Shown piece by piece: positions 1-9,490 of a DNA stretch of 64,000 nucleotides; within the stretch, counting starts at the first letter, position 1; each line of letters opens with the position of its first letter. A model generated the notes under the pieces. That model was given only the letters and a program-made list of their open reading frames with translations. It did no database searches and was not told the origin of the DNA. The translations under genes and the position numbers were made by a program. This DNA is from Nitrincola sp. A-D6 (GTDB taxonomy: Bacteria > Pseudomonadota > Gammaproteobacteria > Pseudomonadales > Balneatricaceae), in assembly GCF_000764495.1 (NCBI RefSeq), contig NZ_JRLB01000097.1, positions 1 through 64,000 of the forward strand. The letters are read 5' to 3'.

Positions 1-23
1 CTAAAATAAGCCCGTGGTGTCGA

Positions 24-2275
24 TCAGTTTTTAACGACATCGATAAAGTAAGCATCTCCGCCTTCGGCCTTCTCACGTACCAGCCCATGTACGTCGGTTT
101 CAAACCCGGGGAACAGGGCGTTGAAATCGCGGGCAAATTTCAGGTAGCGAATAATCGTAGCGTTGAAGCGTTCACCCGGCACCAGCAATGGAATGCCTGG
201 TGGGTAGGGCGTAACCAGCATCGCCGTGACACGGCCTTCGAGATTATCAATTGATACCCGTTCCACGTCGCGGTGGGCCATACGTGCCCAGGCATCCGCT
301 GGGGTCATCGCCGGTTCGATCTCGGATAGATACATCTCCGTAGTCACCTTGGCAACATCATATTCCTTGTAGACGTTGTGTATCTGATTACACAGATCAC
401 GCAAGCCTCTGCGCTCATAAGCTGGATACTTTTTGGCAAACTCCGGCATCACTCGCCAGAGTGGGCGGTTACGATCATAGTCATCCTTGAACTGTTGCAG
501 CTCAGTGACCATGGAGTTCCAGCGCCCCTTGGTAATACCAATGGTGAACATAATAAAGAAGGAATACAGGCCAGTTTTCTCAATGATGATGCCATGCTCG
601 GCAAGATAGCGGCTGACAATGGCTGCCGGAATACCCTGTTCATCAAATTCACCGGCCAGATTAAGTCCCGGAGTGATGATGGTAGCCTTGATCGGATCAA
701 GCATGTTAAATCCGGAATCAATTTCGCCAAAGCCATGCCAGGTATCGCCAGCATGGATAACCCAGTCCTCGCGATCACCAATACCTTCTTCAACAAGATA
801 GTCCGGTCCCCAAACCTTGAACCACCAGTCACTACCAAACTCTTCATCGACCTTACGCATGGCGCGACGAAAATCCAGCGCTTCCAGAATGGATTCTTCA
901 ACCAGTGCATGACCTCCCGGGGGCTCCATCATCGCGGCTGCCACGTCACAGGAAGCGATAATGGCATACTGCGGCTGGTGGATGAATGCATCAGGTAGGA
1001 TTCATTAAAGCGGTGGGTGTCCAGCTTGCGGGCACTGGCGTCCTGCACCAGAATCTGCGAAGCCTGCGACAGGCCTGCCAATAACTTGTGGGTCGATTGG
1101 GTTGCAAACACCAGTGAGTTTTCCGAACGTGGGCGATCCGGGCCGATCGCATGCATGTTTTTGTAAAACTCGTGGAAAGAGGCGTGCGGCAGCCAGGCTT
1201 CATCAAAATGCAGTGTATCGATGGTATCACCGAGCATTGATTTGATGGTTTCGACGTTGTAGAGCACGCCGTCATAGGTGCTCTGAGTGATGGTCAGAAT
1301 ACGCGGGTTTTTGTTCACTGCTTCTCGCGCAAACGGGTTTTGCTCTATCTTGCGCTGAATGGTTTCCAGTTCAAATTCAGATTTTGGAATCGGGCCGATG
1401 ATGCCGTAATGATTTCGGGTTGGCATCAAAAATACCGGCACGGCACCGGTCATGATGATGGAGTGCAGAATCGATTTGTGACAGTTGCGATCGACAAGCA
1501 CGATGTCGCCGGGTGCTACTGTTGAGTGCCACACCACCTTGTTAGAGGTAGAGGTGCCGTTGGTGACGAAAAACAGGTGATCGGCATTGAAAATACGCGC
1601 CGCATTGGCTTCACTGGCCGATACTGGGCCGGTGTGATCCAGCAGTTGACCCAGTTCTTCGACCGCATTGCAGACATCTGCACGTAACAGATTTTCACCA
1701 AAAAACTGATGGAACATCTGCCCAACCGGGCTTTTCAGAAACGCGACGCCACCAGAGTGACCGGGACAGTGCCAGGAGTAGGAGCTGTCACTGGCATACT
1801 CCATCAGTGCCTGGAAGAAGGGTGGTGCCAGATTTTCAAGGTACTTGCGCGCTTCGCGAATAATATGGCGTGCAACAAACTCCGGGGTATCTTCAAACAT
1901 ATGAATGAAGCCGTGCAGCTCACGCAGTATATCATTCGGAATATGCCGGGAAGTGCGAGTCTCTCCGTACAGAAACACCGGGATGTCGTCGTTGCGCTTA
2001 CGCACCTCAATAATAAAGTCGCGGATCGCGTTCAAGGCGCAACCGGATTGATCTTCGCCCGCTTCGGCAAAGTCTTCATCATCAATGGATAAAATAAAAC
2101 AGGAAGCGCGGCTGGCCTGTTGTGCAAATGAGGTTAAATCACCATAGCTGGTGAATCCCACTACTTCCATTCCCTCAGTACTGATGGCCTGAGCCAGGTC
2201 GCGAATACCTGAGCCGGAAATGTTTTCGGAGCGAAAATCTTCATCGATGATAATGACGGGAAAACGGAACTTCAT
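24..2275 (-). CDS. Orn/Lys/Arg decarboxylase, PLP-dependent (one frame lesion)
   Basis: This is a fold-type I PLP decarboxylase of the inducible basic amino acid decarboxylase family, which makes agmatine, cadaverine or putrescine in the cytoplasm. The start is MKFRFP at 2275. Residues 1-130 form the receiver-like wing domain, the PLP-binding core follows with CPGHSGG and the Schiff-base lysine in STHKLLAG (about K397), and the C-terminal domain ends at 24. The reading frame breaks near 971-974, where coding CCC has become CC; restoring one base gives SPQYAIIASCD running straight into AAAMMEPPGGHALV and a 750-residue protein, the usual family length. Substrate preference among lysine, arginine and ornithine cannot be read from sequence alone. 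It is divergent from the ATP-grasp gene at 2481, with about 200 bp shared between them. Confidence 0.88.
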
Positions 2276-2480
2276 GAGTGGCAGCCTGTGGTTCAGAGTT
2301 AGTGAGTAGCGTCGCACGTTAGGGTGACAATTCTGTGTTGCGGGAGGCGCTAGGCTGGCTGATTCCTGCAAGACGTCTATTGTAAGAGATCAGTTGCCTG
2401 ACAGCTAGTGCAAATAATAGTCGACGCCAAGTTAGTCCAGCAGTAAAATCTGCGGCAATTCAACTACCGACTAACACTGA

Positions 2481-3304
2481 ATGAACCTCGTATCCTTTGA
2501 TGCGTTTCGCACCCTGCGCCTTCCTGGCGTGACGGTTATTAAACCTGAAAATATGTTTCGCCAGAAAGCTGAAATACTGGCTGCCGACTGGGTATTATTT
2601 CCCGAGTACTGGCAAGTCAATGCACTGGTATTCGGGTTAAAGAAAAGAATCTTTCCCAGTTTGTCGTCCTACCTGCTTGGTCATAATAAAATTGAGATGA
2701 CCCGCGCCTTCCGGCTATTGGTGCCTGCCAATACCCCCGAAACAGAAATACAGGCTAATACCGAGTCACGTGCATCGGAAGTCTGGGACAAAATGGATCT
2801 GCCTTTGTTGCCAAAATCCCCAAAAGCAGTATGGGGGAGGGTGTATTTCTGATTGAAAACCGGGCTGACTGGATGGCGTATCTGGCACGCACTGATGTTA
2901 TTTATGCTCAGGAATACCTGCCCATCGATCGGGATATGCGCATCATCATCGTTGGCGGAAAGCTGGTTGCCGGCTATTGGCGCTTACAGGGTCAGGATGG
3001 CTTTCATAATAATGTCTCCCGCGGTGGCCAGGTGGATCTCAGTCCGTTGCATCTTGCGGCGGTCAAGCTGGCGCTGGATTTGGCTGAAGCGCTGAATCTG
3101 GATCATGCCGGGTTTGATATTGCCATGGTAGGAGATCACCCCTATGTGCTGGAGTTTAATCGTTTGTTTGGTAATACCGGTTTGCCCGATCTGCATGCCC
3201 GCGTGGCGGATGCGATACTGGCCTACATTCTCGAACAATCCGATCGGGACGATGATCCGCAGGGTCCACAAAGACCGCAACCACCGTTGCCGATTGCGGT
3301 CTGA
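2481..3304 (+). CDS. RimK-type ATP-grasp ligase-like protein (one frame lesion)
   Basis: This is an ATP-grasp domain protein of about 274 residues resembling RimK-family carboxylate-amine ligases. The first part includes a linker with NKIEMTRAF. The second carries MGEGVFLIEN (ATP-grasp glycine loop), YAQEYLPIDRDMRIIIVGGK, and the metal/ATP-binding end GFDIAMVGDHPYVLEFNRLFG. The frame breaks near 2804-2806 (TTTT to TTT expected); repair gives LPFVAKIPKSSMGEGV, a normal ATP-grasp segment. The last 20 residues are proline-rich. The substrate is unknown. It sits head to head with the basic amino acid decarboxylase, so a role with a decarboxylation product or a peptide is possible but is only inference. 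Confidence 0.75.
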
Positions 3305-3312
3305 TTGGCGCT

Positions 3313-4190
3313 TTAGCGGTACTGCTGCAGAGCGGCAATACGATCATCCAGTGGCGGATGCGTTGACAGTAACTGCATCAACCCTGTTTCAAGTGGCTGT
3401 TGATACCAAAGGCCATTAACTGGTCTGGCATCTGGTCAGGAATACCCTGTTCGGCTTTGAGGCGCTGTAATGCACCGATCATCGCCGCCGGGCTGGCCAG
3501 AGTTGCGCCCGCTTCATCAGCGCGGAACTCGCGTTTGCGTGAGAACCAGGAGACGATGACCGATGCCAGAATGCCGAAAATAATTTCAAATACGAACACG
3601 GTGATAAAGTAGCCAATACCTCGTCCGCCTTCTCCCCGGTTGACGAAACTATTTACGGCATGCGCAGCTATGCGGGCAAAGAACATCACAAAGGTATTTA
3701 CTACCCCCTGAATCAACGACAGGGTAACCATATCACCATTGGCAACATGGCCTATTTCATGGGCCAGCACCGCGCGGGTTTCTTCAGGCCGAAAACGCTG
3801 GAGCAGGCCGGCACTTACGGCAACCAGTGCATCATTTTTGTTCCAGCCGGTAGCAAAAGCATTGGACTGCTGCGCCGGAAAAATGCCCACCTCAGGCATT
3901 TTGATGCCCGCTTTTTCAGACAGCTCAGCAACAGTTTCCATCAACCAGCGTTCTTCAGCTGTGCGAGGCTGCTCGATGATTTGCGTGTTGGTCGCCCGTT
4001 TTGCCATGAACTTGGATAGAAACAGGGAGATAAATGAGCCAGCAAAACCAAACACGGCACAGAAAATCAGCAGCGAAGTCATATTCAGCCCGGAACCTTC
4101 CAGGTAGTGTCCGACGCCCAGCAGGTTAAGGGTAATGCTGGCAACCACCAGCACGGCCAGGTTAGTGGCCAGAAAGAGTAGAATTCTCAT
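3313..4190 (-). CDS. htpX: Membrane protease HtpX (one frame lesion near the C-terminus)
   Basis: HtpX is a heat-shock zinc metalloprotease of the inner membrane that degrades misfolded membrane proteins. It has two N-terminal transmembrane segments (about 1-25 and 38-58), the zinc motif HEIGH at 144-148, two further hydrophobic segments, and the third zinc ligand in REFRADE. The open frame stops early at 3378, but one missing base near 3379-3382 (coding TTT to TT) restores [20 protein letters not shown], the conserved HtpX C-terminus, ending at a TAA at 3313. Repaired length is 292 residues against 293 in E. coli. A sigma-32-like promoter lies just upstream at 4229-4257. Confidence 0.93.
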
Positions 4191-4228
4191 TGCAGTCAGT
4201 TTCCATCAAGTTAAATAATCTGTCGTTT

Positions 4229-4257
4229 AGATAGGGGCGGGAGAGGAAAGTTTCAAT
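4229..4257 (-). promoter_or_regulatory. Sigma-32-like (heat shock) promoter of htpX
   Basis: On the minus strand ATTGAAA (4257-4251) is followed after 13 bases by CCCCTATCT (4237-4229). This resembles the RpoH consensus CTTGAAA-N11-16-CCCCATnT and lies about 40 bases upstream of the htpX start. The htpG promoter in this window has the same CCCCTATnT form. Confidence 0.62.
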
Positions 4258-4270
4258 AGCAGGGCAGTGT

Positions 4271-4320
4271 CGATACCCAAAACAGGTATCGGGGAATCAA
4301 GCCCACATAAGGGGCTTGAT
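4271..4320. other. Two adjacent hairpins between htpX and the small hypothetical gene
   Basis: CGATACC/GGTATCG pairs at 4271-4291, and ATCAAGCCC/GGGCTTGAT pairs at 4296-4304 with 4312-4320. They follow the stop of the minus-strand gene at 4335. No T tract follows either stem, so a factor-independent terminator is not proven; mRNA 3'-end protection is the other possibility. Confidence 0.4.
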
Positions 4321-4334
4321 AAATGCAGTGACAG

Positions 4335-4703
4335 TTACAGGTTGATGACCTGCGTTTCTATGGCCTGGCGCAGCTCTTGATAGGCATCCAGATTCTCTGG
4401 GCGGAAAAAGAGCTTGTAATACTGACGCTCGGCCATACGCCCTTTGCGCTTGTTGTGGTCTTCTGTGTAGAGCGCATAAAGGTAGCTCATCTGCAAATGT
4501 ACAACAGCGGTATGCATCGGAAATTCTACCGGATGACCTTCCAGATCATAACTGATCTTGGTTTCTTTCAGCGTGTAAAATGACGCTTCAGCAACCTGAT
4601 CAAGATTGAGCAGAAAATTCGAGGTTACCGGGACAATATGGCGTTTTTCGACACCGTTGTGCTGCATTGAAATACCAGAGTTCTTTTTGATCTTGATAAA
4701 CAT
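4335..4703 (-). CDS. Hypothetical protein, about 122 residues
   Basis: I do not recognise this protein. It has no signal peptide or transmembrane segment and mixes basic stretches (KIKKN, HNKRKGRM) with a C-terminal helix rich in E and Q. The longest frame opens at a TTG at 4763, six bases after the alaA stop, but the only Shine-Dalgarno-like AGGA lies at about 4716-4719. The ATG at 4715 abuts it, so the ATG at 4703 is taken as the more likely start, with low certainty. It follows alaA on the same strand closely enough to be cotranscribed. Its uniform composition and the intact frame support a real gene; no function is proposed. Confidence 0.55.
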   Translation of the reverse strand: MFIKIKKNSGISMQHNGVEKRHIVPVTSNFLLNLDQVAEASFYTLKETKISYDLEGHPVEFPMHTAVVHLQMSYLYALYTEDHNKRKGRMAERQYYKLFFRPENLDAYQELRQAIETQVINL

Positions 4704-4768
4704 GTTAGCTGCCATTCCTGATTTGATCTTAGACGTATTTAGTATAGACCGGCTTTGTTGCAAATACT

Positions 4769-5979
4769 TTATTGTTCATAGGTTTTCAGGAAAATTGCAA
4801 TGCGTTCTATGGCTTCAGTCAGCAGGTCAACCGAGGGTAAAAACACCAAACGAAAGTGTTGTGTATCCTGCAGGTTGAAGCCGCTACCCTGAACCACCAG
4901 AACCTTCTGTTGCTGCAACAGGTCCAGTGCAAATTTCTCATCGTTGTGGATCGGATAAACCCCCGGGTCGAGTTTAGGGAAAAGGTACAAGGCTCCCTTG
5001 GGTTTGACGCAGGATACACCCGGTATCGCGTTAAGCAACTGGTGGGCCAGTTCCATCTGCTCATGTAGACGACCGCCGGGAATAATCAATTCATTGATAC
5101 TTTGATAGCCACCCAGAGCCGTTTGGATTGCATACTGTGCCGGAACATTGGCGCAGAGACGCATGCTGGCGAGCATGTCGAGCCCTTCAATATAATCGCG
5201 AGCGCGGTGTTTCGGGCCACTGACAATCATCCAGCCGGAACGGAACCCGGCAGCCCGGTAGGTTTTTGACAGACCATTGAAGGTCAGGCAGAGCACATCA
5301 TCTGCCAAAGCGGCAATTGACGTATGTTCAGCGCCATTGAACAGAATCTTGTCATAAATTTCATCAGCAAACACGATCAGTGAATGCTCACGTGCCAGCT
5401 CCAGAATCTGTAATAACAGGCTTCCGGGTAGAGGCGCCGGTGGGTTATTGGGATTAATTACCACGATGCCACGGGTGTGCTCGGTGATTTTCTCGCGGAT
5501 ATCGTCTATATCCGGAAACCACTCATTGTCTTCATCACAACGGTAGTGAACCGGCGTGCCACCTGACAAGCTGACAGCCGCGGTCCAGAGTGGATAGTCT
5601 GGAGCCGGGATCAGCATCTCATCGTTATCATTGAGCAGGCCTTGCATGGCCATAACAATTAGCTCTGATACCCCGTTGCCGATATAAATATCCTCCAGAG
5701 TGATATTACGGATCGACTTGCGCTGGCACTCATGCATGACCGCTTTGCGCGCTGAAAACACCCCTTTTGAGTCACAATAGCCCTGGGCTTCGGACAGGTT
5801 ATGGATCACATCCTGTACGATCTCTTCCGGTGCATTAAAACCCCAGGGGCCGGGTTGCCGATATTCAGCTTGAGGATGCGATGCCCTTCATCTTCCAGGC
5901 GTTTGGCTTCCTGCATTACCGGGCCGCGGATGTCGTAGCAGACATTGATCAGTTTGTTGGACTTGCGAATTACTGACAT
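4769..5979 (-). CDS. alaA: Alanine transaminase AlaA (frame lesions)
   Basis: This PLP aminotransferase makes alanine from pyruvate and glutamate. It closely follows E. coli AlaA (YfbQ): KLINVCYDIRGPV at the start, AQGYCDSKG, EDIYIGNGVSELI, PAPDYPLWTAAVSL, FADEIYDKIL, the PLP lysine in NGLSKTYRAAGFR, and LCANVPAQYAIQTALGGYQS. The start is MSVIRKSNK at 5979. A lost base near 5846-5849 breaks the frame after NIGNPAP. A second site at about 5419-5445 has three separate single-base losses in C runs; they cancel in frame but turn the expected NPTGA-type loop into PPAPLPGSL. Repaired length is 404 residues against 405 in E. coli. Confidence 0.93.
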
Positions 5980-6105
5980 ATAGATGATCCTGCGCTCCAT
6001 CAATGGCGCTATGGCTTATACGCTGTGGCTTAAAGCTTGTCGGCCAGGTTATTCAAAGCCGCCTATAATACGCTCTGGCAATCTAAATTCAATGCTGCGT
6101 TTATT

Positions 6106-6684
6106 TCACCTTGCACCCGCTATCAGGTAGCGGGTGAATTCCGGGTCATTGAAGGCCTGGAACAGGGCTTCACTAGCCAGATCATTGATGAATTCCCGAG
6201 TTTTTTGCTCAGTTGGGGTGCGCAGTACCTCTTCGCGGGATTCCGATTCGAACTTGCCCTGGTAGCGACGCTGGCCATCGACCGCTTGCATGCTAATGCG
6301 CATAACACCGATCAGCTCGCGTCTGACGCCGTCACTGCGATGATGATAGCTAAGGTGTTCCAATGTCAGGGTTAAGTTGGCATTGGCCTGACTGCTGGTG
6401 GCGACACCCATGCGTTCCAGTGTTTTCAAGGCAGCCTGGGTTATTTCAGTTTGGATATTGTCTGTGACGGAAACCGGTACTTCATTACCCAGACGATCAG
6501 CAATGCTGCCGATTTGCAGCTGTCTGGATGGATAGACCACATCCACGCGCAAGGGTATGGACTGTGGCAGGCGAGGGACTGAAACCACCTCCGGTTGCAG
6601 GTTGACCCGCTGCGGCAAGGGCCCGGAACAGCCAGCAAGCAGGCTCAGTAGTATCAGAGTCAGAATCAGGTAGGTTAGACGCAC
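6106..6684 (-). CDS. YajG-like lipoprotein
   Basis: This is a 192-residue predicted outer-membrane lipoprotein. A signal peptide of about 18 residues ends at the lipobox LLAGC, so Cys19 would be lipidated. The mature part resembles the YajG family: a short VVYPSRQ strand, a repeat of beta strands around LTLTLEHLSYHH, and a helix QKTREFINDLASEALFQAF near the end. The role of this family is poorly known. It lies 12 bases downstream of syd on the same strand and is probably in the same transcript. The frame is intact. Confidence 0.7.
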   Translation of the reverse strand: MRLTYLILTLILLSLLAGCSGPLPQRVNLQPEVVSVPRLPQSIPLRVDVVYPSRQLQIGSIADRLGNEVPVSVTDNIQTEITQAALKTLERMGVATSSQANANLTLTLEHLSYHHRSDGVRRELIGVMRISMQAVDGQRRYQGKFESESREEVLRTPTEQKTREFINDLASEALFQAFNDPEFTRYLIAGAR

Positions 6685-6696
6685 AGCGGGTACCTC

Positions 6697-7239
6697 TCAA
6701 TCGAAGGGTAAGGGTTCTAAGGTGGTTAAAAAATCGGCCAATGAATCGGCCAGGCGCTGGTGAGGCGGCTTTCCCGGTGCTTCGAGCCAGATGCTGCCGT
6801 CAGCATTATTCACGCTCAGCATTAGATTAGCATCTGGCAGGGTAACTGCAAAGAACAGTGTCAACGGCAGCTTGCGGCGCTGCTTTTCTAATGCATGTCC
6901 AATCAGGTTGGCACGCAGGCGCTCCAGATCGTCGTTATTCCAGACTTGCAGTAACGAAAGCTCTCCTTGTTCAGCTTGGGCTGGCAGTGGATCGGACCAA
7001 TAGCGACTATAGAAGTCAGCAATATCCGGATGCAGTTCAGTATCGAGTGCTTCACCTAAACGCTGAAACATATCAGTGGTTTGGCGCTGCAGCACCGGCT
7101 TCCACAGTGTCAGTACACCTTCCTGGGCTTCATTTTGCCAGCAATCGCTGGGCCATTCGGGGTCATAGGCTTGTTGTGGCCAGCCGTGGATCTGGCAGTT
7201 TTGGTGCAATTTTTCGATAAACTGGTCCAGCGCATTCAT
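6697..7239 (-). CDS. syd: SecY-interacting protein Syd
   Basis: Syd is a peripheral cytoplasmic protein that binds SecY and helps monitor translocon assembly. Recognition rests on the family pattern HPDIADFYSRYWSD, LSLLQVWNNDDLERLRANLIGHALEKQRRKLP, and a C-terminal DSLADFLTTLEPL, which align with E. coli Syd along its length. The start is placed at MNALDQFIEKL (7239); an ATG at 7263 in the same frame would add eight residues, and neither start has a strong ribosome binding site. The protein is acidic, as expected for the family. It is followed closely by the YajG-like lipoprotein gene. Confidence 0.85.
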   Translation of the reverse strand: MNALDQFIEKLHQNCQIHGWPQQAYDPEWPSDCWQNEAQEGVLTLWKPVLQRQTTDMFQRLGEALDTELHPDIADFYSRYWSDPLPAQAEQGELSLLQVWNNDDLERLRANLIGHALEKQRRKLPLTLFFAVTLPDANLMLSVNNADGSIWLEAPGKPPHQRLADSLADFLTTLEPLPFD

Positions 7240-7430
7240 CACCGGGGTTGAAGCAGATCTCATGGGCTAACTCTGATTGTGATTTAAGTGATTAGAGTTA
7301 CTCTAGCGGTTGGCGTTTGTTATGATCAAGAAGAAATGTGTAAAATAGCCGTATGCCACGTGTGACAAGGCATAGATCGATTTGTTTGTGGCCTGGATAG
7401 AAAAATACTAATTTTTTTTCGCTGAACTGT

Positions 7431-7459
7431 TTGACAAAGATCAGAATTCCATTAGAATT
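7431..7459 (+). promoter_or_regulatory. Sigma-70 promoter of tRNA-Asp
   Basis: A perfect -35 TTGACA (7431-7436), a 17-base spacer and an AGAATT -10 (7454-7459) are followed by a GC-rich CGCACC discriminator typical of stringently controlled stable-RNA promoters. The tRNA begins about 60 bases downstream. Confidence 0.75.
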
Positions 7460-7522
7460 CGCACCTCGTTACGGGATGCCAACCTGGCAGAGCGTAGCGA
7501 ATGCAAAAGCAGTGATGTAATT

Positions 7523-7598
7523 GGAGTGGTAGTTCAGTTGGTTAGAATACCTGCCTGTCACGCAGGGGTCGCGGGTTCGAGTCCCGTCCGTTCCGCCA
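7523..7598 (+). tRNA. tRNA-Asp(GTC), CCA encoded
   Basis: GGAGTGG pairs with CCGTTCC in the acceptor stem, the anticodon loop is CTGTCAC (GTC), the T arm is GCGGG-TTCGAGT-CCCGT with the usual pairing, and CCA is encoded at 7596-7598. It is 76 bases long where the E. coli gene is 77. The missing base is a G in the run after the anticodon stem (four G here, five in E. coli), leaving a 4-base variable loop. This fits the same G-run deletion seen in the coding genes of this window. Confidence 0.96.
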
Positions 7599-7637
7599 TT
7601 ATGTGGTCTGTTCTTCAGTAGAAGAATGTAACGTTTC

Positions 7638-8585
7638 ATGTCTATAGTCATTCCGCAAGTTCCATTGCAAACACTAGACTTGCCTTTGTGCAATACTTTT
7701 GGTGTTCAGTTTTCTATTCTTCATCTGGATCATACTCATCCGCAGATCAGTGGCAATAAATGGTTCAAGTTACAGCCAGCTCTGGCTGAGGCTCGCTGCC
7801 ATCCCGGACGTCCGATACTGAGTTTTGGTGGTGCATTCTCCAATCATATCCACGCACTTGCCTATGCCGGGCAGCAGTTTGGCATTGCAACTATTGGTGT
7901 AATTCGTGGCGAAGCGACTTCAGCGTCTAATCCTACCTTGCAAGATGCACAGCGCTGGGGAATGCGCTTGGTGTTTGTCTCGCGTCAGGAGTACGCGCGG
8001 CGCTATGATCCGGCGTATATCAGTCAGTTGCAGCAGAGGTTGGGTGACTTTCAATGGGTCCCTGAAGGCGGGAGTTCAGCCGCCGCTGTCAGCGCTTGTG
8101 GCGATATATGGGCTGCACTGCCTGTGCGCACTCAGCCATTTGACTATCTGGCTTGTGCGGCTGGCACAGGCGCCACAGCCGCAGGCTTGATTGCGGCACG
8201 ACCTGCATCGGTGAAGGTGCTCGTTATGCCGGCTTTAAAAATCAGTGCCGTTGAAGCTGAGGCGATGTTGCAGGCTCACTGGGCTGCGGCGGGTTTAGCA
8301 AAACCAGAAGGTTATCAGGTGTTACCTGGTGATCTGCCCTATGCCAGACTTTCACCCCAGCTTGCTGCGCTTTGGTGGCAGCTTTCAGCATGTTATGGTG
8401 TTGATCTGGATCCGGTTTATACCCTGCGTGTTTTCCATCAGTTAATGCGTATGATCCTGCAGCGCCAATTCGCGCCTGGTTCTCATGTGGCGCTGTTGCA
8501 CACCGGTGGTATGCAGGGGCTCAGGGGGTGTGACACCAGGTTACGACGTTTGGCACCTGCTTTTTATGGACCACTACCTCTATAA
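7638..8585 (+). CDS. D-cysteine desulfhydrase / ACC deaminase-family PLP enzyme
   Basis: This 315-residue fold-type II PLP enzyme resembles the D-cysteine desulfhydrase and 1-aminocyclopropane-1-carboxylate deaminase family. The PLP lysine lies in ISGNKWFKL (about K41 or K44), followed by LSFGGAFSNHIHALAYAG, WVPEGGSS, the phosphate-binding CAAGTGATAAGLIA and a C-terminal LLHTGGMQGLRG. Which substrate it uses cannot be told from sequence. It starts only 39 bases after tRNA-Asp with just a weak TTCTTC/GAAGAA hairpin between them, so read-through from the tRNA promoter is plausible. nadK follows 32 bases later. Confidence 0.82.
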   Translation: MSIVIPQVPLQTLDLPLCNTFGVQFSILHLDHTHPQISGNKWFKLQPALAEARCHPGRPILSFGGAFSNHIHALAYAGQQFGIATIGVIRGEATSASNPTLQDAQRWGMRLVFVSRQEYARRYDPAYISQLQQRLGDFQWVPEGGSSAAAVSACGDIWAALPVRTQPFDYLACAAGTGATAAGLIAARPASVKVLVMPALKISAVEAEAMLQAHWAAAGLAKPEGYQVLPGDLPYARLSPQLAALWWQLSACYGVDLDPVYTLRVFHQLMRMILQRQFAPGSHVALLHTGGMQGLRGCDTRLRRLAPAFYGPLPL

Positions 8586-8617
8586 TAATGAACAGCATAC
8601 AACTGAGAGAGAGATCT

Positions 8618-9490
8618 ATGGATAACTTTCGCAACATCGGCTTGATCGGGCGCCTGGGTAGTAAGGCGGTTATCGATACCTTGAAACAGCTCATGCGGTT
8701 TCTGGAAGAGCGCGGCCTGAATGTAATACTGGATGAAAAAATTGCTGAAGTGATGCCAGGCCATGGTCGCCAGACCTGTAAACGCAAGATGATGGGTGAA
8801 ATCTGTGATCTGGCCATCGTTGTGGGTGGTGATGGCAGTTTACTGGGAGCTGCGCGTTCACTGGCACGCAGTGATATTCCTGTGCTGGGAGTTAACCGTG
8901 GTAACCTGGGGTTTCTGACAGATATTTCACCCCAGGATCTTGAAGAACGAGTAGCTGAAGTACTTGAGGGGGGCTACAGTGTTGACAGCCGCTTTTTGCT
9001 GGATGTATCCGTACGCCGAAAGGGCGAGTCGGTTGGGGAGTTGGTGGCCTTGAATGATTGTGTGCTCCATCCCGGTAAAGCAACCCGTATGATTCAGTTT
9101 GAGCTCTATATTGAAGGGCAGTTTGTGTATACCCAGCGCTCCGATGGTCTGATTGTATCGACTCCAACCGGATCGACAGCCTATGCGCTATCAGCAGGTG
9201 GGCCGATTATGCACCCTAAGCTGGATGCGCTGGTATTGGTGCCGATGTTTCCGCATACCCTGTCCAGCCGTCCGATCGTGGTCAGTGGGAACAGCGAATT
9301 GAAGCTGGTGATCAGTGAAGAAAACTCAACTTATCCGACTATTTCCTGTGATGGGCAGGCAGACTTCAGTCTGGTACCGGGTGACGTGATTTCGATCCGG
9401 AAGAAATCGCACAAGCTTCGGCTTCTGCACCCCAGAGATTACAATTTTTATCAAACCTGCCGGGAAAAACTGGGCTGGAGCTCATTGTAG
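8618..9490 (+). CDS. nadK: NAD kinase
   Basis: NAD kinase phosphorylates NAD to NADP in the cytoplasm. The 290-residue protein has the ATP/NAD motif GGDGS at 70-74, VLGVNRGNLGFLTD, the conserved ND pair in LVALNDCVLH, and the glycine-rich STPTGSTAYALSAGGPI followed by PHTLSSRPIV. The start MDNFRNIGLIGR is preferred over the ATG at 8588 because GAGAGAGA precedes it at the right distance and the length matches the family. The final WSSL and the TAG stop lie within a fragment of the intergenic repeat (TGTAGGAGC), so the repeat edge supplies the stop codon. Confidence 0.95.
   Translation: MDNFRNIGLIGRLGSKAVIDTLKQLMRFLEERGLNVILDEKIAEVMPGHGRQTCKRKMMGEICDLAIVVGGDGSLLGAARSLARSDIPVLGVNRGNLGFLTDISPQDLEERVAEVLEGGYSVDSRFLLDVSVRRKGESVGELVALNDCVLHPGKATRMIQFELYIEGQFVYTQRSDGLIVSTPTGSTAYALSAGGPIMHPKLDALVLVPMFPHTLSSRPIVVSGNSELKLVISEENSTYPTISCDGQADFSLVPGDVISIRKKSHKLRLLHPRDYNFYQTCREKLGWSSL

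Noticed and set aside
7469-7693. 74-codon minus-strand open frame across tRNA-Asp
   Set aside because: Its TRTRDPCVTGRYSNQLNY-type peptide is the antisense translation of the tRNA, a common false gene call.
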